A DNA stretch of 64,000 bases from Euryodendron excelsum. Taxonomy: Eukaryota > Streptophyta > Magnoliopsida > Ericales > Pentaphylacaceae. The notes below the pieces were generated by a model, which worked only from the letters and a program-made list of their open reading frames with translations, was not told where the DNA came from and did no database searches. Positions 12,330-24,839 of the stretch are shown piece after piece. The first letter of the stretch is position 1. Each line of letters begins with the position of its first letter. The stretch covers positions 20,182,501-20,246,500 of the forward strand of contig CM065397.1 of assembly GCA_033060915.1 (NCBI GenBank). The letters are read 5' to 3'. The position numbers and the translations under genes were made by a program.

Positions 12330-13226
12330 CATCAAGAGATCTCAAGTTTTCATTTAATCAATTGTTTTTTTATATATCTTCTCTGCAACCAAACAAAAGG
12401 TCACTGATTTAGAGGATTATAATATTATAATTAGCTTACAGCAGAGGGAGAAGTTTTAGTTTATTACATCAATAATTATCATCACGAACCTTGACCTTGT
12501 CACCATGGGTCCATGACCCTATTGGGTAAAGATTTGAAATCAAGACTTTATCTTTACAAGCACATATGTCTATTTCCCTAGCCTTTTCCTAATACCAAAA
12601 TGAAGGCAGAAAATAGAATATAAATAGTTCTTTTATTGAATATAGAAAGCATGTTGATCCATTTCAGATGCATTTATGGGGTGGCATATTAAGAAAAAAA
12701 ATACTCAGTGCTCTTGAAGTGCTACGTGATCTTGTGAGCTTTATTTAACAGAGAATTCATTACTATATGAATGGTAAAACAAGAATAACGTGATACTCTA
12801 ATAGTATTAAAGAATTTTTGAGCATGTGTACCCTCGAATTAATTGAATTAAAGCAGAAAGTGGGGCCTTTTGTTTGAAATTCATCCCTCTTAACAAGATT
12901 ACAGAAAAACATAATTCAACAACCATTATAATGATTCAATAGCTTTATTTTTTTAGCATGTGTACCCTCTTTATTAAAGCAGTCCACAAACTTTCTCTTT
13001 CTTTTCTTTGCTTCTTTGCTGTTGCTTGGTATCTCTATTTTTCTTTACCAAAACAATCATAGTGCTGCTTACATGTTTATTTTCTATATGAAGGGGTGGC
13101 TCCTTCAGGGGCTGACCTTGTATTATTTTATTAGGCAATCAAGCATTGCACTATAGTCTGCCTGACATGATTTTATTTCATTTTATATTTTCTTTTATTA
13201 TGCAGCCAGATATGTAATATGTTTTG

Positions 13227-13687
13227 TGCAATAGAATGGAACGGAACATAATGATCATTTTTATTTTTATTCTCATTGTGTTATTTGGTACCCTCATTTA
13301 AAATGAGAATATTTATTCTCTAGTAAGAACTCTTCTCACATTTTGTTAAAGTGATCATTCTTGTTTTTAATAGAAGCGGGGAATAGTCATTTCATTCATT
13401 TACTTTTGTAAGTTTATATATATCCTTAATACAATAAAAATTAAATATCAATAATTGGGTTGCCAAACTTATTTTCAACAAAACAAAAACATAACACAAG
13501 AACTAATAACAAAAACAAAAAAATAAAAACTTAAAACTAAAAGTGTTACTAAAAATGTTCATTCATTTCCAACAGCTTAACAAATGGAACCCAAACATGG
13601 GAATGAGAATTGATCATTTCATTCCATATTAACAATGAAAATTTTAAATGAGAATAATCATTTCATTCCATTCCTATCCATTTGGCA
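13227..13687. mobile_element. Inverted-repeat element, MITE-like (~460 bp)
   Basis: The left end, with GAATGGAACGGAACATAATG, resembles the reverse complement of the right end, which contains CATTTCATTCCATTCC. The interior is AT-rich and non-coding, with a further small palindrome near 13300. No clear target-site duplication was found, so superfamily is open. Confidence 0.4.
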
Positions 13688-14249
13688 CATGCTGGTTGCC
13701 ATCTCCTGTCGTTTTTTGTAGGACAAGGGGAAAAAAAAGAAGAAAAGAGTAGAGTCCATATCCCCTGTCAAAAGAGTGTCCAGACTAATCATGTTAGATC
13801 ATCAAAAGAAGAAAGAATGAAATGAGAGTAACAAAAGAAAAAAGGCACGTGACTCTGCATTCTTAACCACTGCATTTCATTAAGATTATTCCATATTTCT
13901 TGGTACAACTAAGTTTTCAGATTGTTTACATGCATAATGTGCTAAGTAGAGATATCTAATGCTAAATTGTCACCTGGCCAGCAATTATTTGGGAAGTAGT
14001 TCCAATCGAAAAAAAGTGTAGAAATTGAGGGTAGTAATTTGCATTTATATCTATCAGTCCATTGAGAATAACTGCCAGAGCCACAATATAAGAGCAAAAA
14101 GAAAAGGAATCCGACAATCATCGAACACTTGAAGACATTTCTTGTAAGAAAGGAGTTGTAGTGTACTTGTGATTGTCAAATTATACTTTCACATACAAAG
14201 ATTCATGAAGTTGTCTCAGGAGAAAGGAATTTTGGAAGATCCATAATAA

Positions 14250-14323
14250 TGAAAAAATTAAGAATTTATCTGGAGAGTTACGACAATTTACAGAAAAGGG
14301 AGGCCCATTGATCGAATATCACC

Positions 14324-14364
<41 letters not shown>

Positions 14365-14760
14365 TGAGCATGGTGATGCTTGGGAGTTGATGCTGCTAGT
14401 TGTGAGACTATGGCACAACAATGAAGACCATGATTTCGTGGAAAGACTGACCTCTGGATGGATTGCAATGCTAGAACTCTCAATGAAAATATGGTGATAA
14501 ACCAACAGATGGAATATGTTTGACATATATCTAGATTTGCCATCGCACAATCTGAAGAGCAGCAAAGGTCTAATGAACAAAGGGAAAAATGGAAAGCCCC
14601 ACAGATGGAGCGGTTGGTTGCAAGGCCAAGGAATAAGGAGGGCAATTACAGGGGCTCTGTTGTTGGCTAAGGATCTAATCAAAACTCTTACTGGTGTTAC
14701 TGATATAAAAGATCATTGAGGTTCATGTTGAAGATGCAGCAGCTAGCGCTTCTGTCATCC
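14250..14760. repeat. Duplicated block 3' of B3 gene A, copy 1
   Basis: The block around 14400-14620 (with AAACCAACAGATGGAATATG and CAGCAAAGGTCTAAT) recurs at 20790-21030 beside the B3 fragment. The part at 14610-14730 is also related, inverted, to 30290-30480, and a short piece near 14230 matches 26170-26190 beside gene C. It holds a (GA)n run at 14327-14360. No convincing gene is present; the 134- and 94-codon frames here follow the simple repeat. Confidence 0.7.
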
Positions 14761-15208
14761 TTGTTCAAATCATTCAACGACATGGATCTTTGCCAGAATA
14801 GCTACAAGCAACTTGCATTTCCAACACAACCAGCAAAATATATAGGTCTCAAATTGTGACCAATAGTCAAATTCTTTCTCCTAATTATTCGCCCTTCTTG
14901 AGGAGGTCATTTTAGACTTTGACAAGAGAACACAAGATGAACATCTAAGATAGGTGGGAATGAGACTTTGATGGAACTTTTTCCACGGTAAGAAAGTAGG
15001 TTCCGTGACATTTTTCTTGGCGAGAGCTTGAGCTTATGAAATAGTTAACAATACTATAAGATCAACCTAAAAGTTTCATAGTACGTGGGGTCAGGATCGA
15101 TGTTTAAACCGAAAACACAATCAAAATAAATAATAAAATCATATGCTCCGCAAGTTTCTTGCTCGGAGTTGAATGAATTGCCATACTACTACTCCTACTC
15201 CAGGCTCT

Positions 15209-16210
15209 TCAGACTTGAAGAACAGCAAACCAGAGTTTTGAGTCGACTCGGAACGACCACACCTGCACTGTCATACCTTCACGCCATTCATTCCCATTCT
15301 CCAGAAGGACCTCCTTCCAGCCCGTCACTAGATTGTATGTATAATTGTTTTTGTCCGGACTTTTAATCATGTCCCACTTCTTTAGGCATATAGTAGATTC
15401 ATGTCCTGACGGTTTAATTAGCCCCGCCTTTATCCCTGGTATGTCCTTCCCGATTCGCATGTTGAGCTGCGCCTCCTCTTCAGGCGTCAAATATTTAGTA
15501 AATTCGGGGGTGATTTGGCTTAATGGCATAGACAGACGACAATTATTATGGCTAAGGTCCGTCCGGCGGAGTCGCTTTTGAATCACCAAAATCTCCTCAG
15601 ACCCATTATACTGTTTGATTTTTTCCTTCAACACGGCAGGTGGCCTGGCCGGACTATCAGTGCGTGGCCATTGTAGAGGTAGAGGAACCTTTCTTCCAGA
15701 TTTCTTCTTCACCATGATCATCATGCATTTATCATCTGTCATGGGTTTCTTGCCCTGCTTTTCTTTCAGCAACCTTTCTTGTTTCACAGAAGAAGAAGGC
15801 TGCTTCTTCAAGGCTAAGGACTTCCCAGATTTCAATTTCTCTTGCTTTGAATTGTCCAGTGGCAGTGGGTACACAACATCATGGATAGAATAATCGGCAA
15901 GAACAGGAGGAAGAGGAGGAGGAGGAGGAGGAGGAGGATTCTTCAAGCCTTCTCCGATGCCAATTACTCTGTCTGTATGATCAGTTGGCTTGTTGGGTGA
16001 GTTCTGTAACTCATACGCCACAAGGCTGTCCAAATCGACATGATCGTAATTGGACATGTTGAGGATTCTTCCTATGACTTTCAACTTCTGCTCGCTATCG
16101 AGTTCAGTAAGAGTCTCTGCTGATGCCTCTAAAAACTTATCAAATTCGTACCAATCGTACTTGGCCTTAAGACCTGCAAAATCATCGTCGAGTCTCAAAT
16201 CATCTTCCAT
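15209..16210 (-). CDS. B3 domain-containing protein (DUF313 type), gene A
   Basis: A single-exon frame of 333 residues. The C-terminal ~125 residues (about 207-333) are a plant B3 DNA-binding domain of the DUF313 group: RLSMPLSQI, YLTPEEEAQLN, STICLKKWDM, TYNLVTGWKEV and VQVWSFRVDSKLWFAVL. The N-terminal ~70 residues (DDDFAGLKAKYDW, FDKFLEAS, EQKLKVIGRILNMSN) are shared with genes C and D. A proline run lies at 92-102 and a basic linker follows. The ATG at 16210 is chosen because MEDDLRLDDDFAG aligns with the starts of the other copies; the open frame upstream holds only a lysine-coding AAG repeat and no ATG. Proteins of this group are probable nuclear DNA-binding regulators; targets are unknown. 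Confidence 0.88.
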   Translation of the reverse strand: MEDDLRLDDDFAGLKAKYDWYEFDKFLEASAETLTELDSEQKLKVIGRILNMSNYDHVDLDSLVAYELQNSPNKPTDHTDRVIGIGEGLKNPPPPPPPPLPPVLADYSIHDVVYPLPLDNSKQEKLKSGKSLALKKQPSSSVKQERLLKEKQGKKPMTDDKCMMIMVKKKSGRKVPLPLQWPRTDSPARPPAVLKEKIKQYNGSEEILVIQKRLRRTDLSHNNCRLSMPLSQITPEFTKYLTPEEEAQLNMRIGKDIPGIKAGLIKPSGHESTICLKKWDMIKSPDKNNYTYNLVTGWKEVLLENGNEWREGMTVQVWSFRVDSKLWFAVLQV

Positions 16211-16450
16211 CTTCTTCTTCTCCCTCTTCTTCTTCTTCTTCTTCTTCTTCAAATTCTTCAACAGGAACAGAGTTCGATTCTTTGTTAAACAGAGAGACAG
16301 AAACAGAGTATGAGGATACCCATACCTGTGCGTGTATATATATATATATATATAGACAGGGGGTTTATATGTATAAAATCAGGGGCTAAAAGGGATTCCT
16401 AAACTGGAATGGAATACTACTACTTGCACTTGGGACTGAAGTTTCCAAAT
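16211..16450 (-). promoter_or_regulatory. B3 gene A promoter and leader
   Basis: Read on the minus strand it holds the block AACTTCAGTCCCAAGT, then GTTTAGGAATCCCTTTTAGC, then a TATA-like CATATAAACCC (16361-16371), an (AT)n run at about 16336-16354 and an (AAG)n leader ending at the ATG. The same blocks in the same order precede genes C and D and stand alone at 36.1 kb. Confidence 0.7.
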
Positions 16451-16569
16451 TTGGAGAGTGGCGGTTCTATCTCTGACTCTCAAGTTTCCCGATTGGACTT
16501 TCATGCAAGTAGATTCGCCCCAGATGATACAGATTGGAATCCGGAATGATAATAATCCTCCAATTAGAT

Positions 16570-17156
16570 GCAAGAAGGGTGAGACATGCCACGTGACCTT
16601 ATTTGATCAGTAGGCAACTGCACGCACAGTACGCATAGAACTGTTATTAGAAGATTTCCACTATTTTTAAAGAGTCCTAACGAATTTAAAAAACTAGTCC
16701 TAACGACCTTTTAACTCTTCCACAAGTCCCCAAGTACAACTGTTCCTCTGTTCTTCAATGTCAACATGGATTAGAAAATTTTTCTAGTGTACCCATAAAT
16801 CTTTATTGCGTGTAGAATAATGTTTTACAGTGACGTTCTTACCACTGATTTAAAAAAGAAAAAGAAAAAAAAGGTTCATTATTAAAATTTTATTGAGAAC
16901 AACTTGAAAGGAAATTTTAAGCATTCTATTTTGATGAATTCAGCCTTTTTTTTAGTACCACGTATTAAAGAATTTTGTAATTGATTAAATTTGGAGACTT
17001 TCTTTACTTACTTGCAATTGTGATATAAGGATTTATCACAAGCATGCAAGGATAGTAGTTGATGAAAACTATCTCTGAAAAATTGATTCATTCAAACATA
17101 AGTGCTAAAAAGTGGTTGGATGATCGTCTCATAGACCAAGGAAGAATGTTGAGAAG
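16570..17156. other. Intergenic, nothing recognised
   Basis: AT-rich DNA upstream of gene A without long frames or clear repeats. Confidence 0.5.
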
Positions 17157-17345
17157 TTTGGCCACCTCTGGCCACCAGTGGCTCCAGCAATAAACGGGAT
17201 TTGGCACACAGTGGCAATCGTTACCTTTGCCACCTCTCGCGCCAGTGATAAATCATTACAGTGACCATCACTACCTCTCGTCACCAACGGCACAGGCAAT
17301 AATTCATTCCGGTGGCCATCGCCACTTCTCGCCGCCTTTGGCTCT
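17157..17345. repeat. Degenerate minisatellite, ~50 bp units
   Basis: Four diverged units share the pattern GTGGCCATCGCCACCTCTCG followed by a short CAGTGGC-like part and AATAAATCATT. The tract is more GC-rich than its surroundings. No long frame covers it. Confidence 0.55.
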
Positions 17346-17409
17346 AGTGAAGCGCGCTAAGTTTCCAACTTTGGAAAACGTGTTCAATAGCGTTTTGACC
17401 AATCTATAA

Positions 17410-19200
17410 CAGGAGGCTCAAGTTTCTAAGTTTACTAGTGAGAGAAGCCGCACCAAGGAGTGTCCTAAAAAGTTCTCTAGGCGTTATTGAAGCTCCCAAT
17501 TAATTCTTAGTAACATCAACTTTTTAACCTTGGCGAATCACAATCTTGATAGATTTCAAGGTGCAAAATTCATATTAAGAGGAGTTGTATGGTGATCAAA
17601 TACGATAATGAGAACGGTGAATTGCAGAGTCGAGCAAGTACAAAGCAATCATAAGAATTGATGAGGTTTTGGTTATAAGTTTTCTTATAACTATTTAAGT
17701 TTTAGTGGATCAACTTTGTCCAACAAAGTGGACTTTATTTAAGTTTTTACGAAAAAAATATCGTGTGTCGATTGTATGATTGGTATTTACCTTACTTGAC
17801 TCGCGTGTGGATGCACTTAGTTATAATCATACTTGCATAATATTTGTTATCCTTTAACAATGCTATGGTCTGGCATACGTTTTTTAAAAACTATATTTAT
17901 TATGCAGGCTCTTTTTAAAAACCACCGTACGCCATACTGAAAATACTGACAGATAAAGTTAGAAAATCTGGATACAATTTTTACTCTGGTCTTCAACGCA
18001 ATGGTAACCAGGATTGCAAATTATGGATCATTTCATCATTAGGTCCGTGAAGGGGCCCGCATCTGCAGAAAAATATAAAGATTTGGATCAATTCGGCATC
18101 CGTGTTGGCTAAATTCTTTTATTTTTTCCCCCCACCAAATGTCATTTCAAATTCTATGAACTTGGTTTGCGAATAGAATTAATCTATCACTTTGGATTTT
18201 AACCATAACAAATCTAGTAGTAGTTGTATACAAACTGTATACATTGTTGCCAGATATCTTTATCCATGTATCAGAACTAAATGGTAGATTTGCACCACAT
18301 ACATGCCCATTCCCTCTTAAAACCAAAAGAGAGAGGGATACAATTTTTATCATATTTTTTTACTTTCTGCATTGTCAATTTTGTGTAATAAAAAACTAGC
18401 TTAAGCGAAAGCCTGTTTTTCTCCCATGACTTACGATCTGCATATGAACCATGACTTTGTATGTATGGGGTAGTTAACAGCCAACTCAAAATCTTTCCTA
18501 AGATACATATAACATGAATCCGTAAAATTTGAGTTGTTCATTGGAAGAACATTCTTCATCTGAACTCTAGTGTTGGAAAAGAATAAGCTAGGATATTCCA
18601 TACAAGCAACGCGGATTAGATACTATGCTAATGTTGGTGAATTATATATTTGCAGGGAATAACTCGTGGAAGTTGCTAAAATGATAATTTGTATTGACTG
18701 CCTTCACAATCTCGTGTCTCAAATGAGTGGGGTCCTCCTACTTGTAGAAAGTATAAACCATTTGAAGGCAGTAAATTTAGTTATTGCTGAATCTATACTA
18801 TCTGGGTACTATTTGGTTTTCTTCCTTCATCCTCCCTCAAAGCTTAATTTGTAGTGACAATCAACATATAATAGTAGAAGAGGGGAATTGTGCAACTTTC
18901 TTCTGTAATTGAACATTACATTGCTCACTTGGAGTTGAAGGGTTTCTGGGGTGTAACAGTTAAGCAGTCCCCTTCATCTGTGATCCCCTTTTCATTACAC
19001 CTTAAAAGGTTTTTACATTTGTTTTGACATGACTTAATGCATCTCCTAGGGTCTTCTACTTACTTCTTCTTCACTAAAAATGGCAAGCCGACCAGGCCTG
19101 CCCACCCTCCTAGAGTCTAGACTAACACAGAGAGTGCTTATAGCCGATTTTTTTTTTTCCTGGGATCATAAGAGCCAAAAATTTTGTGAATAATCCACTT
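17410..19200. other. Intergenic, no gene recognised
   Basis: Only short frames are present; none resembles a known family. The right end runs into the inverted-duplication arm that starts near 19.2 kb. Confidence 0.5.
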
Positions 19201-19229
19201 GTATTTCCTTGGAGTCCCTCATTCTGAAT

Positions 19230-20625
19230 TTTTTTATTGCAGCACAGAAAATGAAAATGTCCTCTTGAGTTGAACTAATCGCATTTTCAGGGCCTGAACA
19301 TTCCAGTTGACTGAAACATCTGGGCAAACTACTTCTGAAGCTGGCTGAATGGGTCCTAATTTCTCCACTAGATAAATCATCTTTCCTAATGCACAGCTAC
19401 TGCACTTAGATTCCATCCAACTTTTTTCATCATTCTTGCCCACAGTCAATCCATCAACAGCTCAGAATAGAGAAAATTGACCAGAAAGGGCGACGATCAC
19501 CATTTTTTTTTTTGTTACAAGCTATTGTTGTTGACAAGTGCAGCAGGAATGGCATAATATAAATCTGACATGGAACTGTGACTTCTTTATTCCGCTGCCA
19601 TGGTGGAAAAGATCTGATAATTCCTACTTTCCCAAACATTGCTTTTTTCAAGGTAATATGATTTTGTGATATTTGGATTTTATTTCCATGCATTAGGATT
19701 TGGATTCTCGTATGTGGATTTTGTTAATGAATTTATCCATACTGGCTTTTGTCAGGTGAAAGCATGGTTCATTTGCATAATAAATATTTTAGGGGTTGGT
19801 TCATGTGATATTTGCTACTTATATTGTTGCAGGATAAGCTAATGACAGTCCCATCAGAAGCTTCAAGGGGTGGTTCTTTAGGAAACTGGCTCTTTAAGAA
19901 TAACGAACCTGGAAAGGCCAGTGTTGCAGCAAGTCCGGTATGCTGCTCTCCACTTTCAGTCTAATTGTTGTTGCAAGAATTACTGTGATCCTGGTGAGTT
20001 CTATTTAACATTCTTGAACTTGAGGTACTGTCAGAATATATAACAATGGTTTTCATCTCGTAATATATTGGAGTTTCATATGCAGATATTCTTCCATGTC
20101 TAATGGAACAAGAAACGTGTGTGAGGTGGGATGATAAGATACTTTTTTCGTGAAATCATATGTATTTAGTTTCATAGGCAAATGGGTGTGCCTCCACCTT
20201 TTAAAGTTCATTTCCCCTGTTTTTGTCCCGTCTTTGCTCTGTTTTTGTGAAGCTTTTTGTTCTGTTTTTGTCCTGACTAGATTACATGCATCTGCTGCTC
20301 ATTTAAAGAGGCAGCAGTTGGCTTAATCAGTGACTATCTCCAGAGATGGTTTCACTTCTTCAAGGTGGTAGCAAGTCTTGCTACTCTGCTTCGGAGTAGT
20401 TCTCTTCAATCTACGCTGAATACTCTGCCTCATATGCAATATTGTCGTTTATGCCTTCTAAGTTTGGCTTTGTCTATGAATTTCTGCTGGATAGTCGTAA
20501 GTTGTCAGGTGGAATTTATTAAACAATAAAGTATCATTTACATCTTTAAAGTTGATCTTTTTGATTTTGTAGAATTACGTTCATTGGATTTTAATGCTGA
20601 TCTGGTCTGGAGAGGGATGCAGAAT
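19230..20625 (+). repeat. Arm 1 of a large inverted duplication
   Basis: This arm matches the reverse complement of 31.93-33.4 kb in several separate stretches: around 19257-19480, the exon-like block at 19833-19937, 20330-20450 (GGTAGCAAGTCTTGCTACTCTG) and 20560-20610 (AAAGTTGATCTTTTTG). Identity is partial with many small indels, so the duplication is not recent. The RIC1-like pieces beyond each arm extend the same collinearity. Confidence 0.75.
19833..19937 (+). pseudogene. Exon-like block, unidentified gene, arm 1
   Basis: A 105-bp block is bounded by an acceptor (TTGTTGCAG) and a donor (GTATGC). The inverted copy at 32572-32675 reads openly as LANDSPIRSFKVGSYRNWLF, whereas here the matching frame begins with a stop and shifts, so this copy is dead. 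I do not recognise the protein. Confidence 0.45.
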
Positions 20626-21850
20626 ATTATAGCATTAAAGGATAATTCGCAGAAAAGACATTTACTGATCCAATATGACCAGTGGAGAGAAGAAATTTAC
20701 TGATCCAATATGAACGTTTAGAGATTATCGTCACTGCACGTCGACAACAACAGGCTCTCTACCAATAAGCTTGGGGGCCGCTCGTTATGATACTATGGCA
20801 CACCAATGAAGACCACGATATCATGAAAGGACTGATGGCATCGACTTTGCTTATACCTCTGGAAGGCTTGCAATGTTAGAACTTTTAATGTCAAACAGTG
20901 GTCAACGATGGAAGTTTTAAATATGGAGATAAACCAACAGATGGAATATGTTGGGACACATCTAGATTGCCATCACAATCTGAAGGGCAGCAAAGGTCTA
21001 ATTAACAAAGGGAAAATTGGAAAGCTCCACCTGCTGGACATTTCTCACCGTAGGCCTGAAGACCATCATTTTATCCAATCATTTTATCTAGTGTATTCTG
21101 CCTATATGATTTTGGAAGAAAAAATAAAGTAAAGGCACCAGAGTTTGCATTAACTTCCAAGTTATGGCAAAATGAGGAATGAAATTGATGCATAGAATAG
21201 CAGTTTTGTTTTCAATATAGACTATTGAAATTGAACCGCAATTTTTTTTGTTTGGATAGGCATAAAGTTGTGTTGCAGAAGTGGACCTTATTTTCCAGCA
21301 TAGTAAGATTACACATAATCCACAGGAAAGCGAAAGAATGAGGAGAGGAGGTGAAGAAGATGATGGGAAACCCTACAAAGTTCTCAAATGGGAAACGAGT
21401 TAAAAATTTTAAAATTCAACTACACAGGAACATAAAGATTTTTTTTTGTTTTTGGCTACAAGTTGATTTTAAAAAGTCCCCATTTTGAGAGAGGAAATTG
21501 AAATTGATTAGAGAGTAGTCATAGTTTTCTGAGTAATATAGCATCGCCAATGCTCATTTGTTCCTCACATTTGAATAAGAGAAGATACAATTCCAACTTC
21601 AGGAATGCCCACATCTCTTCCTCTCTATCAATCGTAGAACATTGAAAATGTAAAGGAAAGAGAGATGAATTTAAGAATAAAGTTAAACATCAATTAAAAC
21701 AGAAGTGATGAAGGTCTAAACAACAAAAATAACTGCAGGAGATTAATTTTGATTCAGCCTTTTAGTGATTGAAAAAACTAATAAATAATCTCAACCACTG
21801 CATTTCATTTAGGCTTTTCAGATAAGCCAACAAATTAAAAGAATACATAT
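20626..21850 (-). repeat. Duplicated B3 3'-flank module, inverted copy
   Basis: At 20790-21030 it repeats the 14.4-14.6 kb block, and at about 21200-21850 it matches the reverse complement of 40436-41060 (for example AAAAAGTCCCCATTTTGAGA and GCATCGCCAATGCTCATTTG). It lies on the 3' side of the truncated B3 copy, as the 14 kb block does for gene A, so flank and gene were duplicated together. Confidence 0.7.
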
Positions 21851-21936
21851 TTTATGTAGGATAATCTCAATTGATTACCAGCTAGACCACTTTAGAAACC
21901 ACCTCTCCAAATGACCTTGACTGCCTCCCCTCCCTT

Positions 21937-22398
21937 TCAGACTATTAGAACAGCAAACCAGAGTTTCGAGCCGAATTGAAATGACCACAGCTGCACTATC
22001 ATACCTTCACACCATTCATTCTCATTCTCCTTGAGGACTTCCTTCCAGCCTGTAACTAGATTTAATATTGATCCTCAAATCATGTCCCACTTCTTTAGGC
22101 ATATAGTAGATTTATGTCCTGATGGTTTAATCAGGCCCGCCTCTATCCCTGCTATGTCCTTTCCGATTCTCACGTTCAGCTGTGCTTTCTCTTCAGGCGT
22201 GAGATATTTAGGAAATTCAGGGTTCATTAGGGTTGATGGCAGAGACAGACGAACATTATTATGGCTCAGGTCCGACTTCAAGAGTCGCTTTTGAATCACT
22301 AAAATCTCCTCAGAGCCATTTTGCTGTTTGATTTTTTCGTTTAATTCCGCAGGTGGTCTGCAGGCCTGACTATCAGTACTACTACTGCATGGCCATTT
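21937..22398 (-). pseudogene. Truncated B3-domain fragment
   Basis: This holds only the C-terminal B3 part and is nearly identical to gene D from the codons for KWPCSSTDS onward. The 5' break is at about 22398; upstream sequence is unrelated. A single base difference turns the TCA after KKWDMI in gene D into TGA here (about 22076), removing the last part of the domain. The old stop would be at 21937-21939. No promoter or N-terminal region is attached, so it is a pseudogene. Confidence 0.85.
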
Positions 22399-22434
22399 GT
22401 TGATCTGAGATGGTTAATTAACTTAACATTAATC

Positions 22435-22620
22435 TTCAGTTGGAGGGTATATCCTCTTGGTCATCTTCCAATGCTGGAGTCGTTGTTGGCATCCACAGAG
22501 TTTCCATGTTTTGAGCCATCTCCTCGAGCTCAAACTATATTGCATTGCCTACCCAGACACCTTTTTCAGGTACCACTTGGTCCCATTTTTTGTGCTATTG
22601 CCTGAGCAAGATGCCAACTC
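22435..22620 (+). pseudogene. RIC1-like gene fragment, piece 1 (arm 1)
   Basis: Reading frames here give VYPLGHLP, NAGVVVG and CFEPSPRAQTILHCL in turn, which matches a region of plant RIC1-like guanine-nucleotide exchange factors as I remember it (VYPLG, NAGVVVGVSQ, FEPxPQAQTILHCLLRHL). Frameshifts are needed. The same stretch recurs inverted at 31690-31860. Assignment is from memory and needs a search. Confidence 0.55.
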
Positions 22621-23799
22621 TTAGTAGTTTTGTAAAGATAGTACTGGTGTATTTTTCCTAGAAATTTGTTTACTATTGGTGTTTGGTTCTTCAGTCCACA
22701 ATCATGATATTAAACTTATCGTGAGCAGCTTCTACTTATCAATAAATGTTTGTTTTTCCAAATTCTTTTCTTCATTGGGTTAGTTAACTTTGTACTCTTT
22801 GAACTTAATTTTTGTTTCTCCTTTTTTTTCTTTATCAAAGCAGGTTGCACTATTGAATCAGGTGACTACTAGTTAACATTCATCGCTCCAACTGTGCCCT
22901 GGAAGTTGAAATAGAAAGAATAACAAACTCCCCTCTCTGGCTTGACTTGATATCACATGGTCTAATTTGTCCCCACCATATTTATAAGAATTTTTCGAGT
23001 TTGTTATTAAATCATGCTCAACAGGTGGTAGTTGGTCACATGCCTGTGCTAGTTGGTTTATTTGGTATTGGCATGGCATGGAACGATACACATATTTGGC
23101 CAAATTTCCCTCCCTTCATTCAGCATCTGCATCATATCTGTGACAGGAAAAGGGATCCGAAAGTTTCAGCTTCAGACTGTAAAACATCAAAATGACATAA
23201 GTCTTGAGTTAAATGAGAGGAGGCTATAGATGTATGCCTCTTCTTTTTATTTTTGTTTTTGGCTTGGATGATACCAAGAAAAACAATAAGTCTTACACTC
23301 ATTTGCTTCCTAATGCTGAAGCCTTCGAAAACCATTGAGGTCATAAAGAAACTGTATGGGATTTTGAACTTGTTTGTTCTTTACCTGGTGTATGGAGTTA
23401 TATCTCTTCCTTTTCAGTTTTTTTCTCTAATTTTCTGCAAATAAATTATTAGAATAGGCCAAGTTTTGAGAATTGTATCTGCTTGGAATTATTGACAATC
23501 TTTATTCTCATTGATGTACAGAACCTGTTCTGTTTTCAAAACTTATGTTGCAATACATCAATTAAGAATGCATGGATATCAATTGGTAAATGCCAAAATA
23601 TAATTACTAACTGAAGATATCATTAACAAACTCTTTAAAGAGAATTTTTTTGAAAATAGGGCAATAAGGTTTACATTTTTAACAAGTATATTGTGGCAGA
23701 ATGATGAATTCATACTATTTGCTCTGTTTTGATTTCTATCTCTTTCATACTATTTGTTCTGTTTTGACTTCTATCTGTTTCCGATTTTTTGTTTTTCAG

Positions 23800-23915
23800 A
23801 GGGACAAGAGTGAGGAAGCTTTACGTTTGGCATAATTTTCGTGGAGGAGAAGCCTCATTTTTGCCATTGCCTGGAGTGGCTTCTTTTTACAGCATTTGAT
23901 GCTGAAACCTTCCAG
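23800..23915 (+). pseudogene. RIC1-like gene fragment, piece 2 (arm 1)
   Basis: A block bounded by TTTTTCAG and GTAACGG reads EKPHF.. followed by CLEWLLFT-like codons with shifts; the inverted copy at 31485-31598 reads EKRHFSCCLEWLLFTVFDEE openly. Plant RIC1-like proteins have a closely similar stretch (EKPHFSHCLEWLLFTVF). Order with piece 1 is that of the gene. Confidence 0.6.
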
Positions 23916-24370
23916 GTAACGGAATTTAATTAAAAGAACTTACACCATTCCAAGCCTCGTGAATTTTAAGCATCATTCACATTTATTATAAAACACAATT
24001 GAAGATTCTTTGTATATATTCCTTCTCTTCTTCTTCTTCTTTTTTTTTTTTTCAAAATCTTGAGCTACAATGACTATATTCCTTGGAACTCTTTTTGCTG
24101 AACTTTGGTTATTGATATCACTGTAATATGTTTGTATTTTTTAGTTTTGGTTCATGAAGATAGTAGTATCACTCTTGAAACAATGCCATTCATTCTCACG
24201 ATGTTCCTTCAAATGAACAACCCTTCTTCCCATTACATTTATAGGTCAATGTCCCCCCTACAAAGAGAAAAATTATACAAAATATTTCTATAGAATGATA
24301 GAATTCAGTAGCAGAACCACATTTAGACCAAGGGGGCTCGGGCCCTTGAGCTTTGGGAATTGTGTTTAAT

Positions 24371-24512
24371 TCTTCCATGTTCAGGGGCCCTACTGGTGTT
24401 GGTAAGGCTGAGATTGCTGAGGCCTAAGCTGGTTACCTCATTAATTCAGAAAACGCTTGTCAGAATTGAAATGAGTGAGTGCATGGAGAGCTCTGCAGTT
24501 ACTCGCTTGATT
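24371..24512 (+). pseudogene. ClpB fragment: second ATPase domain, Walker A region
   Basis: The DNA matches the ClpB exon at 56788-56929: FRGPTGVGKAE in one frame, then, after a stop and a one-base shift, LVRIEMSECMESSAVTRL. The Walker A lysine is still present but the piece is isolated, without introns or neighbours of the gene in order, and cannot be translated through. Confidence 0.85.
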
Positions 24513-24839
24513 ACAAATGTACTAGAAAATTCAGTTGCTGGATTTACTAATGTAAACTTGCTAGGGCCCAAAATTCAGTTCTACAAAAATTCAATTGCTG
24601 AAAAAATTCAGCAGCAATTTACTCAAATTACTAATGTACTACAACTGTCACCATACATTTCTGATGTGAGGTTACATTTATAGTAGTTTTTTGGCCATCA
24701 GGTTACCTCGTCAAACAAACATGATGGAGGTGAATACTTTACCACTAAAATTTGAAGGGTGATATAGTCAGACAAACAAAAAAACAGTCAGTTACCAATA
24801 AAAAGTGTTCTGAAGCTTCTAAAAAAGAGATTTTAGTGA

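Noticed and set aside
14278..14682. 134-codon minus-strand frame with a serine/leucine run
   Set aside because: The run is the translated GA microsatellite, and the duplicate at 20.8-21.0 kb does not keep the frame.
16211..16261. Extension of B3 gene A upstream of the chosen ATG
   Set aside because: The upstream codons are an AAG repeat without ATG, and the other copies start at the homologous MED/MEE position.
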